Positions 1 through 6,918 of a DNA stretch of 13,157 bases are shown in pieces. Below the pieces are notes generated by a model, which ran no database searches, was not told where the DNA came from, and was given only the letters and a program-made list of their open reading frames with translations. Source of the stretch: an uncultured Eubacteriales bacterium (GTDB lineage: Bacteria > Bacillota > Clostridia > Oscillospirales > Acutalibacteraceae); NCBI GenBank assembly GCA_934643185.1, contig CAKUBN010000062.1, forward strand, positions 1 to 13,157. The letters run 5' to 3'. The first letter of the stretch is position 1; every line of letters begins with the position of its first letter. A program made the position numbers and the translations under genes.

Positions 1-199
1 CTTTTTCGGTATGCACATCGCAAAAGTGTGCGGATGCGCGGTGGCGGTGCCCATATTGCTTTGCACGGCGGGGCTTGCGCTCGGGCAGATTCTGATGATC
101 TGCGGGCTGTACCTTGCGTCCTCGTGCGTGGGCGTTTTGCTGGCGCTTATTTTGCTCCTGCGTTTTGACGCACTGGAGCTTTTGACAAAAATCGATTAA
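1..199 (+). CDS. ABC transporter permease, FtsX-like (3' end only)
   Basis: This is the C-terminal end of a gene that starts before the window. The open frame runs from base 2 to a TAA at 197-199, and the first ATG at 11 is only an internal methionine. The visible 65 residues are very hydrophobic and hold two membrane stretches separated by a short turn. They end in RFDALELLTKID, the short cytoplasmic tail typical of FtsX/MacB-type permeases (…EPLELL…). The two complete permeases downstream end in a comparable EPIELL motif. The stop is 17 bases before the ATPase start, so the gene is very probably part of the same transporter operon. The family call rests on a short tail and the context; the extracellular domain is not visible. 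Confidence 0.6.
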   Translation, partial: FFGMHIAKVCGCAVAVPILLCTAGLALGQILMICGLYLASSCVGVLLALILLLRFDALELLTKID

Positions 200-216
200 C
201 GAAAGGCGGCGTGAAT

Positions 217-888
217 ATGGCTGTTTTAGCGGCGGAAAATGTGAGCTACACATATCAGAGCAAATACCAGAAGGTGCAGGCGTTAAAAAATGTCTCCTGC
301 ACGTTTGAGGCGGGAAAATTCTACGCGATCATCGGGCAGTCCGGCAGCGGCAAAACGACGCTGCTTTCCATGCTGGCGGGCCTCGGTACGCCGAGCGATG
401 GCGAGATCATTGCGAACGGAAAGACGCTGAAAGAAATCGGCAGCGAGCGGCACCGGCGCGAAAATGTGACGGTGATCTACCAATCTTTCAACCTGTTCCC
501 GACATTAAACATACTCGAAAATGTGATGTACCCGATGCAAATTTCAAAAAAGCCGACGAAAGAGGCGAAAGTGCGCGCAAAGGAGCTTTTAAGTTCGGTC
601 GGCCTTGGAGACGTTGACCCGAGAAAGCTGCCGGCGATGCTCTCCGGCGGTCAGCAGCAGCGCGTCGCCATCGCGCGGGCGTTGGCATCCGACGCGAAAG
701 TCATCCTCGCGGATGAGCCGACCGGCAACCTCGATACGGAGAACGGTAAGATCGTCATTGATCTGCTGAAAAAGCTCGTGAAAGACGAAAATTACTGCGT
801 GATCGTCGTCACGCACGACCCGGGCATCGCGGCGCAGGCGGACGTCGTCTACAAAATGCAGGACGGAAGGCTGGCAGTAGAATGTTAA
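217..888 (+). CDS. ABC transporter ATP-binding protein (MacB/LolD-type)
   Basis: Cytoplasmic ATPase that should power the FtsX-type permeases encoded on either side. The 223-residue protein has every ABC element in order: Walker A GQSGSGKT (40-47), Q-loop at Q89, signature LSGGQQQR (142-149), Walker B VILADEP with the following TGNLD (162-173), and the switch histidine H200 in VVTHD. LSGGQQQR plus ADEPTGNLD is the pattern of the MacB/LolD/FtsE group, whose members drive mechanotransmission, lipoprotein or peptide export rather than solute import. I chose ATG 217 because AAAGGCGG at 202-209 lies 7 bases upstream; GTG at 211 is in frame but too close to that site. The gene overlaps the next permease by 7 bases (ATGTTAA), implying translational coupling. 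The transported substrate cannot be read from the sequence. Confidence 0.93.
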   Translation: MAVLAAENVSYTYQSKYQKVQALKNVSCTFEAGKFYAIIGQSGSGKTTLLSMLAGLGTPSDGEIIANGKTLKEIGSERHRRENVTVIYQSFNLFPTLNILENVMYPMQISKKPTKEAKVRAKELLSSVGLGDVDPRKLPAMLSGGQQQRVAIARALASDAKVILADEPTGNLDTENGKIVIDLLKKLVKDENYCVIVVTHDPGIAAQADVVYKMQDGRLAVEC

Positions 889-2726
889 AGAGCCTCAAAC
901 AGCTGCTTCGCACGCCGGTAAGAGCTGTGCTGTTCTTCCTCCTGATGACCGCCGCCACGGCGCTTTTGGTGCTGGGGGCAAATTTGTGGGCACAGACACA
1001 GGCGCAAATGGATGCTGTGGAAAAGCAATTCACAACGCTCGGCACGGTAGAGCAAAAGCCGAACCGCACGCAGATGCGCACGGGGTGGGATGCCGCCGAT
1101 GGGGCGTATTATAGCGAAGCCGAACCCGTGTATGATTCGGTGATCTCTGTCGATGTTCTGGATTTTGACGGCGCGAATTATTTGAAAGCGCCTGAAAAAC
1201 GCCTGTATTACCTTGCGGATTTGCAGGGGCTTGCGGTGCGCGACGGCGGCACGGCGCTGTTTTACCCGGTGGTCGAATTCACGCCTGCCGAAACGGCGGT
1301 GCCGGATCACCCCATAAAAGTGTATGTGCAGCGATTTTTGTACCCGGAAGCGGAAAATCAGAACAACGAATACGAAATTTACGTTTGCGACCACTGGACG
1401 GAAAATCCCGCGCCACTGGAGGCAGGGAAAACATATGTGGCGTATACAAATGTGATCGTCAATCACCACGAAAACGCGAAAAGCTCCATTGAATACGCAC
1501 TGATCGCGGCGGAGCGCTCCACACAGTGCGACGCAGGCGGAAATTTGCTTGAAAGCGATATGCAGACACGGACATTTGACGAAGTGACGGCAGGCTTTTA
1601 CGAGACCGAGCGCGGGCAATATTGGCTGGAGCTTTCAAAGGCGCTTTCCATGTGGGACACGACCGCGCCCGTTTTGCCGGTCACGGATACGGCGCTGCTG
1701 CCGAGCTTTCACGACCGCACGGTGTATGTGCGGGAGGGGCGGACGTTTTCCGCGGAAGACCTCGAAAACGGTGCGGCGGTATGTCTTGTTTCCGAAGAAT
1801 TCGCGCGGAAAAACGGGCTTTCCATCGGCGATAAAGTGGAGCTGCCGCTTTACGGCGTGAACGAAAAAGACTCGCCGCATAGGACGTTCGGCGACGGTAG
1901 TGGCCTGCGCACGTTTTCGCTTTTAAGCGCACAGAACCGGGCATACACGCCGTTTTGGACGGCAAAGTATGAGATCATCGGCACGTATTACAGTGTGGGC
2001 ACATACGGAAAACCGGCGGGCTCCATCGAAATGGCGCTGAATTTGTTTCTCATTCCCGCAAGCTCGGTCAAGGCGGATTTTGCCGACAATATCGTAGACA
2101 GTGGGCCAATGCAGCGCGCGACGACCTCCTTCCAAATCCAAAACGGCACAATCGACGACTACATGGCGGCGTATAACCGAAATGTTCCGGCGGAGATTCG
2201 GGAGAATTTGGAGATCACGTTTGACGACAACGGGTACAGCCAGATCATCGGCGGGCTGCTCAATATGCGGTACGTGGCGATCATTCTGTTCGCGGCGGGA
2301 CTGCTTTCGGCACTGGCGATTTTGGTGCTGCTGCTCTATTTCTTCATCGTAAAGCAGAAGAAGCGCACGGCGATCGAGCGGAGTTTAGGCATGAGCAAAA
2401 ACCAGTGCCGTGTTTCGCTTGCCTCGGGCGTGGTGGTCTTGAGTGCCGTGGCGGTGATTTTGGGCACGGCCGCGAGTACGGTGCTTTTCGATAAAGTGCA
2501 GACGCTTGATTTAACCGGGCAAACGGAGCACACGTTCAGCACGGAATACAGCCTTTGGGCGCGCGACGAAAATGCGGTGGAGACGGAAGACACAGAGAGC
2601 ACGGGCGTTTTAGAGCTCGTCATCCCGGCGGCGATGATTCTGCTGACGGCGGGACTATCTGTGATTTTGGTGAACCGAAACCTAAAGCAGGAGCCGATAG
2701 AGCTTTTGAGCGCGCGGGTGGAATGA
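882..2726 (+). CDS. ABC transporter permease, FtsX/MacB-like, copy 1
   Basis: Membrane subunit of the ABC transporter, 614 residues. It has one N-terminal membrane segment (about 14-35), a large predicted extracellular region (about 36-463), then three membrane segments at about 464-490, 511-533 and 579-598, and ends EPIELLSARVE. One plus three segments with a big periplasmic-type domain between is the MacB/FtsX permease layout. A charged cytoplasmic loop, KQKKRTAIERSLGMSKNQC, follows segment 2 and probably contacts the ATPase. The start ATG 882 lies inside the ATPase gene, with GGAAGG at 865-870 as the ribosome site. The next permease begins one base after the TGA. The gene is a clear paralogue of that neighbour: the ends are almost the same and the middle differs. 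Substrate is unknown. Confidence 0.85.
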   Translation: MLKSLKQLLRTPVRAVLFFLLMTAATALLVLGANLWAQTQAQMDAVEKQFTTLGTVEQKPNRTQMRTGWDAADGAYYSEAEPVYDSVISVDVLDFDGANYLKAPEKRLYYLADLQGLAVRDGGTALFYPVVEFTPAETAVPDHPIKVYVQRFLYPEAENQNNEYEIYVCDHWTENPAPLEAGKTYVAYTNVIVNHHENAKSSIEYALIAAERSTQCDAGGNLLESDMQTRTFDEVTAGFYETERGQYWLELSKALSMWDTTAPVLPVTDTALLPSFHDRTVYVREGRTFSAEDLENGAAVCLVSEEFARKNGLSIGDKVELPLYGVNEKDSPHRTFGDGSGLRTFSLLSAQNRAYTPFWTAKYEIIGTYYSVGTYGKPAGSIEMALNLFLIPASSVKADFADNIVDSGPMQRATTSFQIQNGTIDDYMAAYNRNVPAEIRENLEITFDDNGYSQIIGGLLNMRYVAIILFAAGLLSALAILVLLLYFFIVKQKKRTAIERSLGMSKNQCRVSLASGVVVLSAVAVILGTAASTVLFDKVQTLDLTGQTEHTFSTEYSLWARDENAVETEDTESTGVLELVIPAAMILLTAGLSVILVNRNLKQEPIELLSARVE

Positions 2727-2727
2727 T

Positions 2728-4590
2728 ATGAAAAACAGCTTAAAACAACTTCTGCGCACGCCGGTGAAAACGGCGCTGTTCTTCCTCTTGATGACTGCCG
2801 CCACGGCGCTTTTGGTGCTGGGGGCGAATTTGTGGCGGAACACGCAGGCGAAGATCGACGCGGCGGAGGGGCTGTTCGTGACGCTCGGCACGGTGGAGCA
2901 GCTGCCGGACTATGAAGCGCTGGTGAAAACCAAAACATTGGACAGCTTGTGGTTTGGCGCGGAGGAAACAGAGCCGGTGTATGGCACGGTGTATGACGAA
3001 AGCGTGCTCGATTTTCCGGGCGCCGCGTATGTACACGGGCCCGAAAAGCGCACGTATTACGCGGCACTTCTGCCGGAGGAATACAACGCGCCGGAGCGGC
3101 AGGACACACCGCCGTTTAACGGCAGCACGTGCGTGGTCGAATTCACGCCGCTTGAAAGCGGGCAGGCTGACCGCCGCCAAGCCGTGCAGGTAAACCGCGT
3201 ACTGTATGGCACATACAGCGGCGACGAGATGGAGCTTTGCGACGCGCTTTCCGAAAACGCAATGAATTTGGAAGCGGGAAAGTGCTACCTTGCGTATGTC
3301 ACGTTAAGTGCGGAAAGCCTGCAATCGTTTCGCGCAGGCGATACGTTTTTCGTGCCGCAGAGCATCACCAGTACGCCGCAGGTGGATGCCGAGGGAAACC
3401 GGCTGAACGACGGCGTAACGCTGTCGACGATTTTAGAGATCACGCCGGCGTTTTATGATTCCGAGACGTGGGAGATCATCCAAAGCTGGGCGCAGGCGCT
3501 GTACACGCGTTGGCAAAGCTACCCCGTGCTCGCGACGGAAAGCCTCGATCTGCTGCCGTCGTTTCACGAAAACACGGTGTTTTTATCGGCGGGGCGGGCG
3601 ATCACAGACGCGGAGTTTGCAGACGGCGCGGCGGTGTGTATGGTCAGCGCGGAGTTTGCGCGCAACGCAGGGCTTGCGGTCGGCGACCGCGTGCCGCTCT
3701 CTTTATACCTTGCAAATAAGGCAGAGAGCCCGCAGTCGGAATTCGGCTTTCAGGTGCAGTGGCGCGGCGGCCAAAGTCCCGGGCTTTTAAACGCGGCGGG
3801 CGAGCCATACGCTGTTTTCTTTGAGCAGGCATATGAGATCGTCGGGCTGTACGATACGTTTCGCCTTGCGGGCAGCAAAAACGGCACGGGTGAGATCGCG
3901 CGGAACATGTTCATTGTGCCGACGGCCTCGGTGACAGCGTCCGACGCGGAAAATATCGGTGCGTTCGGCGCGATGAACCGATATACCACTTCGTTTCAAA
4001 TCCCGAACGGCACGATAGACGACTACACGACGGCGTATGCGCAGAATGTGCCGGAAAGCGTGCGCGCGCATTTGCAGCTGACGTTTGACGACAACGGGTA
4101 CAGCGAAGTTGTCGGCGGACTGGAAAACCTGCGTACGGCGGCGATTATTTTGTTCGCGGCGGGACTGCTCTCGGCGCTGGCGATTTTGGTGCTGCTTCTG
4201 TATTTCTTTATCGTGAAGCAAAAGAAGCGCACGGCGATCGAGCGAAGCCTCGGCATGAGCAAAAATCAGTGCAGAATGTCGCTTGTCTCGGGTGTAGTGG
4301 CCTTGAGCGCCATAGCGGTGATTTTGGGCACGGTCGTGAGCACGGTGCTGTTCGACAAAGTGCAGACGCTCGATTTAGCCGGGCAAATGGAGCACACATT
4401 CAGCACGGAATACAGCCTTTGGGCGCGCAATGAAAATGCGGTGGAGGCGGAAGACGCAGAGAACACGGGCGTTTTGGAACTCGTCATCCCGGCGGCGATG
4501 ATTCTGCTGACGGCGGGGTTATCTGTGATTTTGGTCAACCGAAACCTGAAGCAGGAGCCAATAGAACTTTTAAACAGAAAAAGTGATTAA
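2728..4590 (+). CDS. ABC transporter permease, FtsX/MacB-like, copy 2
   Basis: Second full permease, 620 residues, with the same one-plus-three topology: a membrane segment near 15-36, an extracellular region to about 469, then segments at about 470-496, 517-539 and 585-604, ending EPIELLNRKSD. It is a tandem duplicate of the preceding gene. Both share LFFLLMTAATALLVLGANLW near the N-terminus, NGTIDDY and TFDDNGYS just before segment 2, and a block across segment 2 and the following charged loop that is the same in both. The central extracellular part aligns only patchily (for example SFH, VCLVSEEFAR against VCMVSAEFAR). The two copies may form a heterodimer around the ATPase dimer. GGTGG at 2717-2721 is a weak ribosome site, so translation probably depends on coupling to copy 1. 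Confidence 0.85.
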   Translation: MKNSLKQLLRTPVKTALFFLLMTAATALLVLGANLWRNTQAKIDAAEGLFVTLGTVEQLPDYEALVKTKTLDSLWFGAEETEPVYGTVYDESVLDFPGAAYVHGPEKRTYYAALLPEEYNAPERQDTPPFNGSTCVVEFTPLESGQADRRQAVQVNRVLYGTYSGDEMELCDALSENAMNLEAGKCYLAYVTLSAESLQSFRAGDTFFVPQSITSTPQVDAEGNRLNDGVTLSTILEITPAFYDSETWEIIQSWAQALYTRWQSYPVLATESLDLLPSFHENTVFLSAGRAITDAEFADGAAVCMVSAEFARNAGLAVGDRVPLSLYLANKAESPQSEFGFQVQWRGGQSPGLLNAAGEPYAVFFEQAYEIVGLYDTFRLAGSKNGTGEIARNMFIVPTASVTASDAENIGAFGAMNRYTTSFQIPNGTIDDYTTAYAQNVPESVRAHLQLTFDDNGYSEVVGGLENLRTAAIILFAAGLLSALAILVLLLYFFIVKQKKRTAIERSLGMSKNQCRMSLVSGVVALSAIAVILGTVVSTVLFDKVQTLDLAGQMEHTFSTEYSLWARNENAVEAEDAENTGVLELVIPAAMILLTAGLSVILVNRNLKQEPIELLNRKSD

Positions 4591-4603
4591 AGTTCACAAC
4601 TTA

Positions 4604-4632
4604 TTGACAGTATGCTCGGATTTTTCTATACT
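4604..4632 (+). promoter_or_regulatory. Sigma-A promoter of the cohesin-like surface protein gene
   Basis: TTGACA at 4604-4609 and TATACT at 4627-4632 are separated by exactly 17 bases. This is a perfect -35 and a five-of-six -10 at the optimal spacing, expected to be strong when not repressed. The start of transcription would be near 4639, giving a leader of about 30 bases before the ATG at 4670. GGGAGG at 4658-4663 is the ribosome binding site, 6 bases before that ATG. Confidence 0.85.
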
Positions 4633-4644
4633 GAAACCAGTATA
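4627..4644 (+). promoter_or_regulatory. Inverted repeat over -10/+1: likely repressor operator
   Basis: TATACTG (4627-4633), the spacer AAAC and CAGTATA (4638-4644) form a perfect 7-bp inverted repeat. It covers the -10 box and the expected transcription start, so a bound dimer would block RNA polymerase. A further half site CAGTAT lies at 4608-4613, overlapping the end of the -35 box. No regulator gene is in the window, so the binding protein (TetR, GntR, MarR or other) cannot be named. Confidence 0.55.
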
Positions 4645-4669
4645 AAAAATAATTTACGGGAGGTGCACT

Positions 4670-5758
4670 ATGAAGAAGCACGACTTTGGCGCGTGGTTTC
4701 TTCTGTGCGCGCTCCTGTTTCTTTTTGCGCCGGGCGTTTCAGCCGCGGCGGAAGAAACGGAGCCGCTGTTTGCGTTTACCACACAGGCAGAAGAGGTACG
4801 CCCCGGCGGGTCGTTCGCTGTGACCTGCACGCCGGCGCGCGGGGACATCGGCGCGTTCGTGCTGTTTGCGGATTTTGACGCGGAGGTCATATCCACCGTA
4901 AAGGCCGAGCTGCCGGAAAATGTGAAAGCCGACCACGTGTATACGACAGAACAGGACGGCCGCTTTGCGCTGGTTTACACGGCGAAGGACGGCGGCGTGC
5001 TCGCAGAGCCGTTCACGCTCGTGTTCCGCACGGAGCGCGGCGCAGCGTTTGACGCGCTGACGGTCAATTTTTCTGTGACCGACGCGGCGGACGCTGCGGG
5101 GCAGGAGCTGTTAAACGCGGCGCAGACGGCAGAAAAGACGTTCACCTATGTGAAAGAGCCGGAGATCAGCGCGGCGCTGCTTTCACTCATTCCACCGACG
5201 GGCACGCTTTCGCCGGGCTTTGACCCGGAGACGTTCCAATATGCGCTCTCGGTGCCGTTTTCCGTTACGTCGCTCGTTTTCGATGCCCAGCCGGCAGAGG
5301 GCTGCACGGTGCGCGTGAACCGCAAAAATCTCGGCGCGGGCGGCAGCACGGTTGATTTTGAGTTTACCGTGACGTCCGAAAGCGGCGAAACGGCGGTGTA
5401 TACCGTGGCTGTCACGCGCGAAGCAAAGCCCGTGAACGCGGCAGCGGGAAAGACGGGGACATCCTCCGCCGCCAAAGAGAAAGACGCGGAAAGCAGCGGA
5501 AAATCGACGGCGAGCGAAGCCGATGAAACCCATATAGAAGAAGCGATGACCGAAACGACCGCCGTGACGGGAGAAGAGCCCGGCGCGGCCTTGACACAGA
5601 CGGAAGCGGAGAAAAGCGCCCGCTCGACGCAGACAGACCGCCTTGTAACGGCTGCCATCGTGCTGCTTGCGGTGGCGTTCGGCTTTGCGCTTGCCGTTTT
5701 GTGGCAGCGCGTTTCCGAAAAGAAAGGGGAAAAACCCGGCCCGCGCCACGGCGCATGA
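4670..5758 (+). CDS. Membrane-anchored cohesin-like / cadherin-like surface protein
   Basis: A 362-residue cell-surface protein of unknown partner. A signal peptide (1 to about 25-27, basic MKKH, hydrophobic core, VSAAA cleavage region) is followed by a beta-rich domain at about 32-155. Its pattern EVRPGGSFAVTCTPARGDIGAFVLFADFD resembles cohesin domains. Residues about 166-250 match the cadherin-like beta-sandwich family (LSLIPPTGTLSPGFDPETFQY … YTVAVTR). A Ser/Thr/Glu/Ala-rich stalk (251-322), one membrane helix (324-345) and a basic tail complete the protein. There is no dockerin, sortase motif or enzyme domain. Cohesins bind dockerins in cellulosomes, but many clostridial proteins carry lone cohesin-like modules of unknown ligand, so adhesion or envelope scaffolding is inferred. 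It is transcribed from its own promoter downstream of the ABC operon. Confidence 0.75.
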   Translation: MKKHDFGAWFLLCALLFLFAPGVSAAAEETEPLFAFTTQAEEVRPGGSFAVTCTPARGDIGAFVLFADFDAEVISTVKAELPENVKADHVYTTEQDGRFALVYTAKDGGVLAEPFTLVFRTERGAAFDALTVNFSVTDAADAAGQELLNAAQTAEKTFTYVKEPEISAALLSLIPPTGTLSPGFDPETFQYALSVPFSVTSLVFDAQPAEGCTVRVNRKNLGAGGSTVDFEFTVTSESGETAVYTVAVTREAKPVNAAAGKTGTSSAAKEKDAESSGKSTASEADETHIEEAMTETTAVTGEEPGAALTQTEAEKSARSTQTDRLVTAAIVLLAVAFGFALAVLWQRVSEKKGEKPGPRHGA

Positions 5759-5780
5759 TGCACACGCTGCGCCCGATTTT

Positions 5781-5788
5781 CATACTAT
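5781..5788 (+). promoter_or_regulatory. Possible sigma-E/sigma-K -10 box upstream of cotJA
   Basis: CATACTAT differs in one base from the sigma-E -10 consensus CATACAAT, and its CATA start also fits sigma-K. No good sigma-E -35 is seen 14 bases upstream; an AC at 5762-5763 lies 17 bases upstream, as sigma-K would want. The location, about 50 bases before the first gene of a mother-cell operon, supports it. In Bacillus subtilis cotJ is transcribed by sigma-E. Confidence 0.4.
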
Positions 5789-5836
5789 GAACTGCGAGCT
5801 TGTCTTGCAAGTATAGTTTGAAAGGAGACACAGCGC

Positions 5837-6034
5837 ATGGCAGACGAAAACACCATGCTGCGCGGCTGCCGCACCACCTGCACGCCGCTGCCCGAGGACC
5901 CCGTGCCCGGCATGGCCTACGTGCCGTTTCAGCAGTGGGGCGAGACCTATGAGCCGGCGCGCGCGTTAGACGACGGCACGCTGTTCCCGGTTTTGAATAA
6001 ACCGTTTTACGGAAGGCGGGGTGAGCCGCGGTGA
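5837..6034 (+). CDS. cotJA: Spore coat-associated protein CotJA
   Basis: Small 65-residue protein of the spore coat operon. The family pattern is seen in the central part: a Pro-rich opening (LPEDPVPGMAYVPFQQW), then YEPARALDDGTLFPVLNKPFYG, where the LxxGTxFPxLxKPF signature marks CotJA. In Bacillus subtilis CotJA and CotJC depend on each other for assembly into the coat; the biochemical role of CotJA is unknown. AAAGGAG at 5821-5827 is a strong ribosome site 9 bases before the ATG. The TGA at 6032-6034 overlaps the GTG start of cotJB by four bases. Identification is strengthened by the complete cotJA-cotJB-cotJC order. Confidence 0.9.
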   Translation: MADENTMLRGCRTTCTPLPEDPVPGMAYVPFQQWGETYEPARALDDGTLFPVLNKPFYGRRGEPR

Positions 6035-6285
6035 ACGAGCAGCAGCGCTTAAGGCGGCACATTTCCGCCGTGCAGTTCGCCATGTGGGAGCTGCATTTGT
6101 ACCTCGATTCGCACCCCTATTGCAAGGAGGCGGCGAAAAAGCTTGCCGCCTACCGCGAGGAATATGAGAAGCTGACGGCCGAATACGAAAAAGCGTACGG
6201 CCCCTTAAATGAGACCTCGCGCTCGACGAGCCGCTGGGCGTGGATCAGCGACCCGTGGCCGTGGGAAACGGAGGCGAACGAGTAA
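6031..6285 (+). CDS. cotJB: Spore coat protein CotJB
   Basis: An 84-residue, largely helical and charged protein. The recognisable family features are the N-terminal helix AVQFAMWELHLYLDSHPYCKEAAKKL, the YREEYEKLTAEYEKAYGPL helix, and the aromatic tail RWAWISDPWPWE. CotJB proteins are short spore-coat components whose molecular function is not known. The start is GTG 6031 in the overlap GTGA with the cotJA stop; GGGGTG at 6018-6023 lies about 7 bases upstream. The TAA at 6283-6285 shares its last base with the cotJC ATG, so the three genes are translationally coupled. Length and ending agree with CotJB of other clostridia. Confidence 0.9.
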   Translation: MNEQQRLRRHISAVQFAMWELHLYLDSHPYCKEAAKKLAAYREEYEKLTAEYEKAYGPLNETSRSTSRWAWISDPWPWETEANE

Positions 6286-6878
6286 TGTGGATCTATGAGA
6301 AGAAGCTGCAGTACCCCGTGCACATCAAAAACCCGAACCCCGCGCTCGCAAAGCTCATCATGAGCCAGTACGGCGGCCCCCACGGCGAGCTCGGCGCCTC
6401 CCTGCGCTACCTCAGCCAGCGCTACTCCATGCCGTACCCGGAGCTAAGGGCGATATTGACGGATATTGGCACCGAAGAACTCGCTCATCTCGAGATGGTG
6501 GGGACAATCGTGTACCAGCTGACGCGGAATTTGACGCAGGAGGAGATTCAAAAGCAAGGCTTTGATGCGTATTTCATCGACCACACGACGGGCGTTTACC
6601 CGGTAGCGGCCTCCGGCGCGCCGTTCAGTGCAGCGTGCATCGCCGTAACGGGCGACACGCTGGCAGACATCAACGAAGACCTCGCCGCCGAGCAGAAGGC
6701 CCGCGTAACTTATGACAACATCCTGCGCTTTGCGGATGATCCCGATGTGCGCGACCCCATCAAGTTCCTGCGCGAGCGCGAGATTGTGCATTACCAACGC
6801 TTTGGCGAGGGTTTGCGCATCGCGACTGACCGACTCGATTCCAAAAACTTCTACGCGTTTAACCCCTCGTTCGACTAA
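6285..6878 (+). CDS. cotJC: Spore coat manganese-catalase-like protein CotJC
   Basis: A 197-residue ferritin-like four-helix protein of the manganese catalase family, a major component of clostridial spore coats. It opens with the family's MWIYEKKLQYPV. Candidate dimanganese ligands are E35 (in GELGA), E65 and H68 (in EELAHLEM), E136 (in AAEQKAR) and H169 (in EIVHYQRFGE). These agree in order, and the 33-residue gap between the last two equals that of the Lactobacillus plantarum catalase (E148/H181), so peroxide disproportionation is plausible. The frame is open further upstream to an ATG at 6240, but that would overlap cotJB; ATG 6285 gives the conserved N-terminus and the tight coupling. 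A strong terminator follows 2 bases after the stop. Confidence 0.95.
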   Translation: MWIYEKKLQYPVHIKNPNPALAKLIMSQYGGPHGELGASLRYLSQRYSMPYPELRAILTDIGTEELAHLEMVGTIVYQLTRNLTQEEIQKQGFDAYFIDHTTGVYPVAASGAPFSAACIAVTGDTLADINEDLAAEQKARVTYDNILRFADDPDVRDPIKFLREREIVHYQRFGEGLRIATDRLDSKNFYAFNPSFD

Positions 6879-6880
6879 AC

Positions 6881-6918
6881 AAAAACGGGCGGCACTTTTT
6901 CGGTGCTTGCCCGTTTTT
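6881..6918 (+). terminator. Intrinsic terminator of the cotJ operon
   Basis: AAAAACGGGC (6881-6890) pairs perfectly with GCCCGTTTTT (6909-6918). Inside the loop GCAC (6892-6895) can pair with GTGC (6903-6906), giving a stacked stem. The A-run and T-run make it potentially bidirectional, but here it clearly closes cotJC. Confidence 0.93.

Noticed and set aside
885..1619. 244-codon minus-strand frame, with others at 2336-3109 and 5146-5763
   Set aside because: Each is a shadow of a well-supported plus-strand gene (permeases, surface protein), with no ribosome site or recognisable domain. Similar shadows occur at the same place in both permease copies, as expected from shared codons.
4612..4878. 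88-codon frame starting within the promoter of the surface protein gene
   Set aside because: It has no ribosome site, begins between the -35 and -10 boxes, and runs out of frame through the signal peptide region of the real gene.
5750..5773. GGCGCA/TGCGCC hairpin after the surface protein gene as a terminator
   Set aside because: Six base pairs with a 12-base loop and only four T after it; could form by chance in GC-rich DNA.
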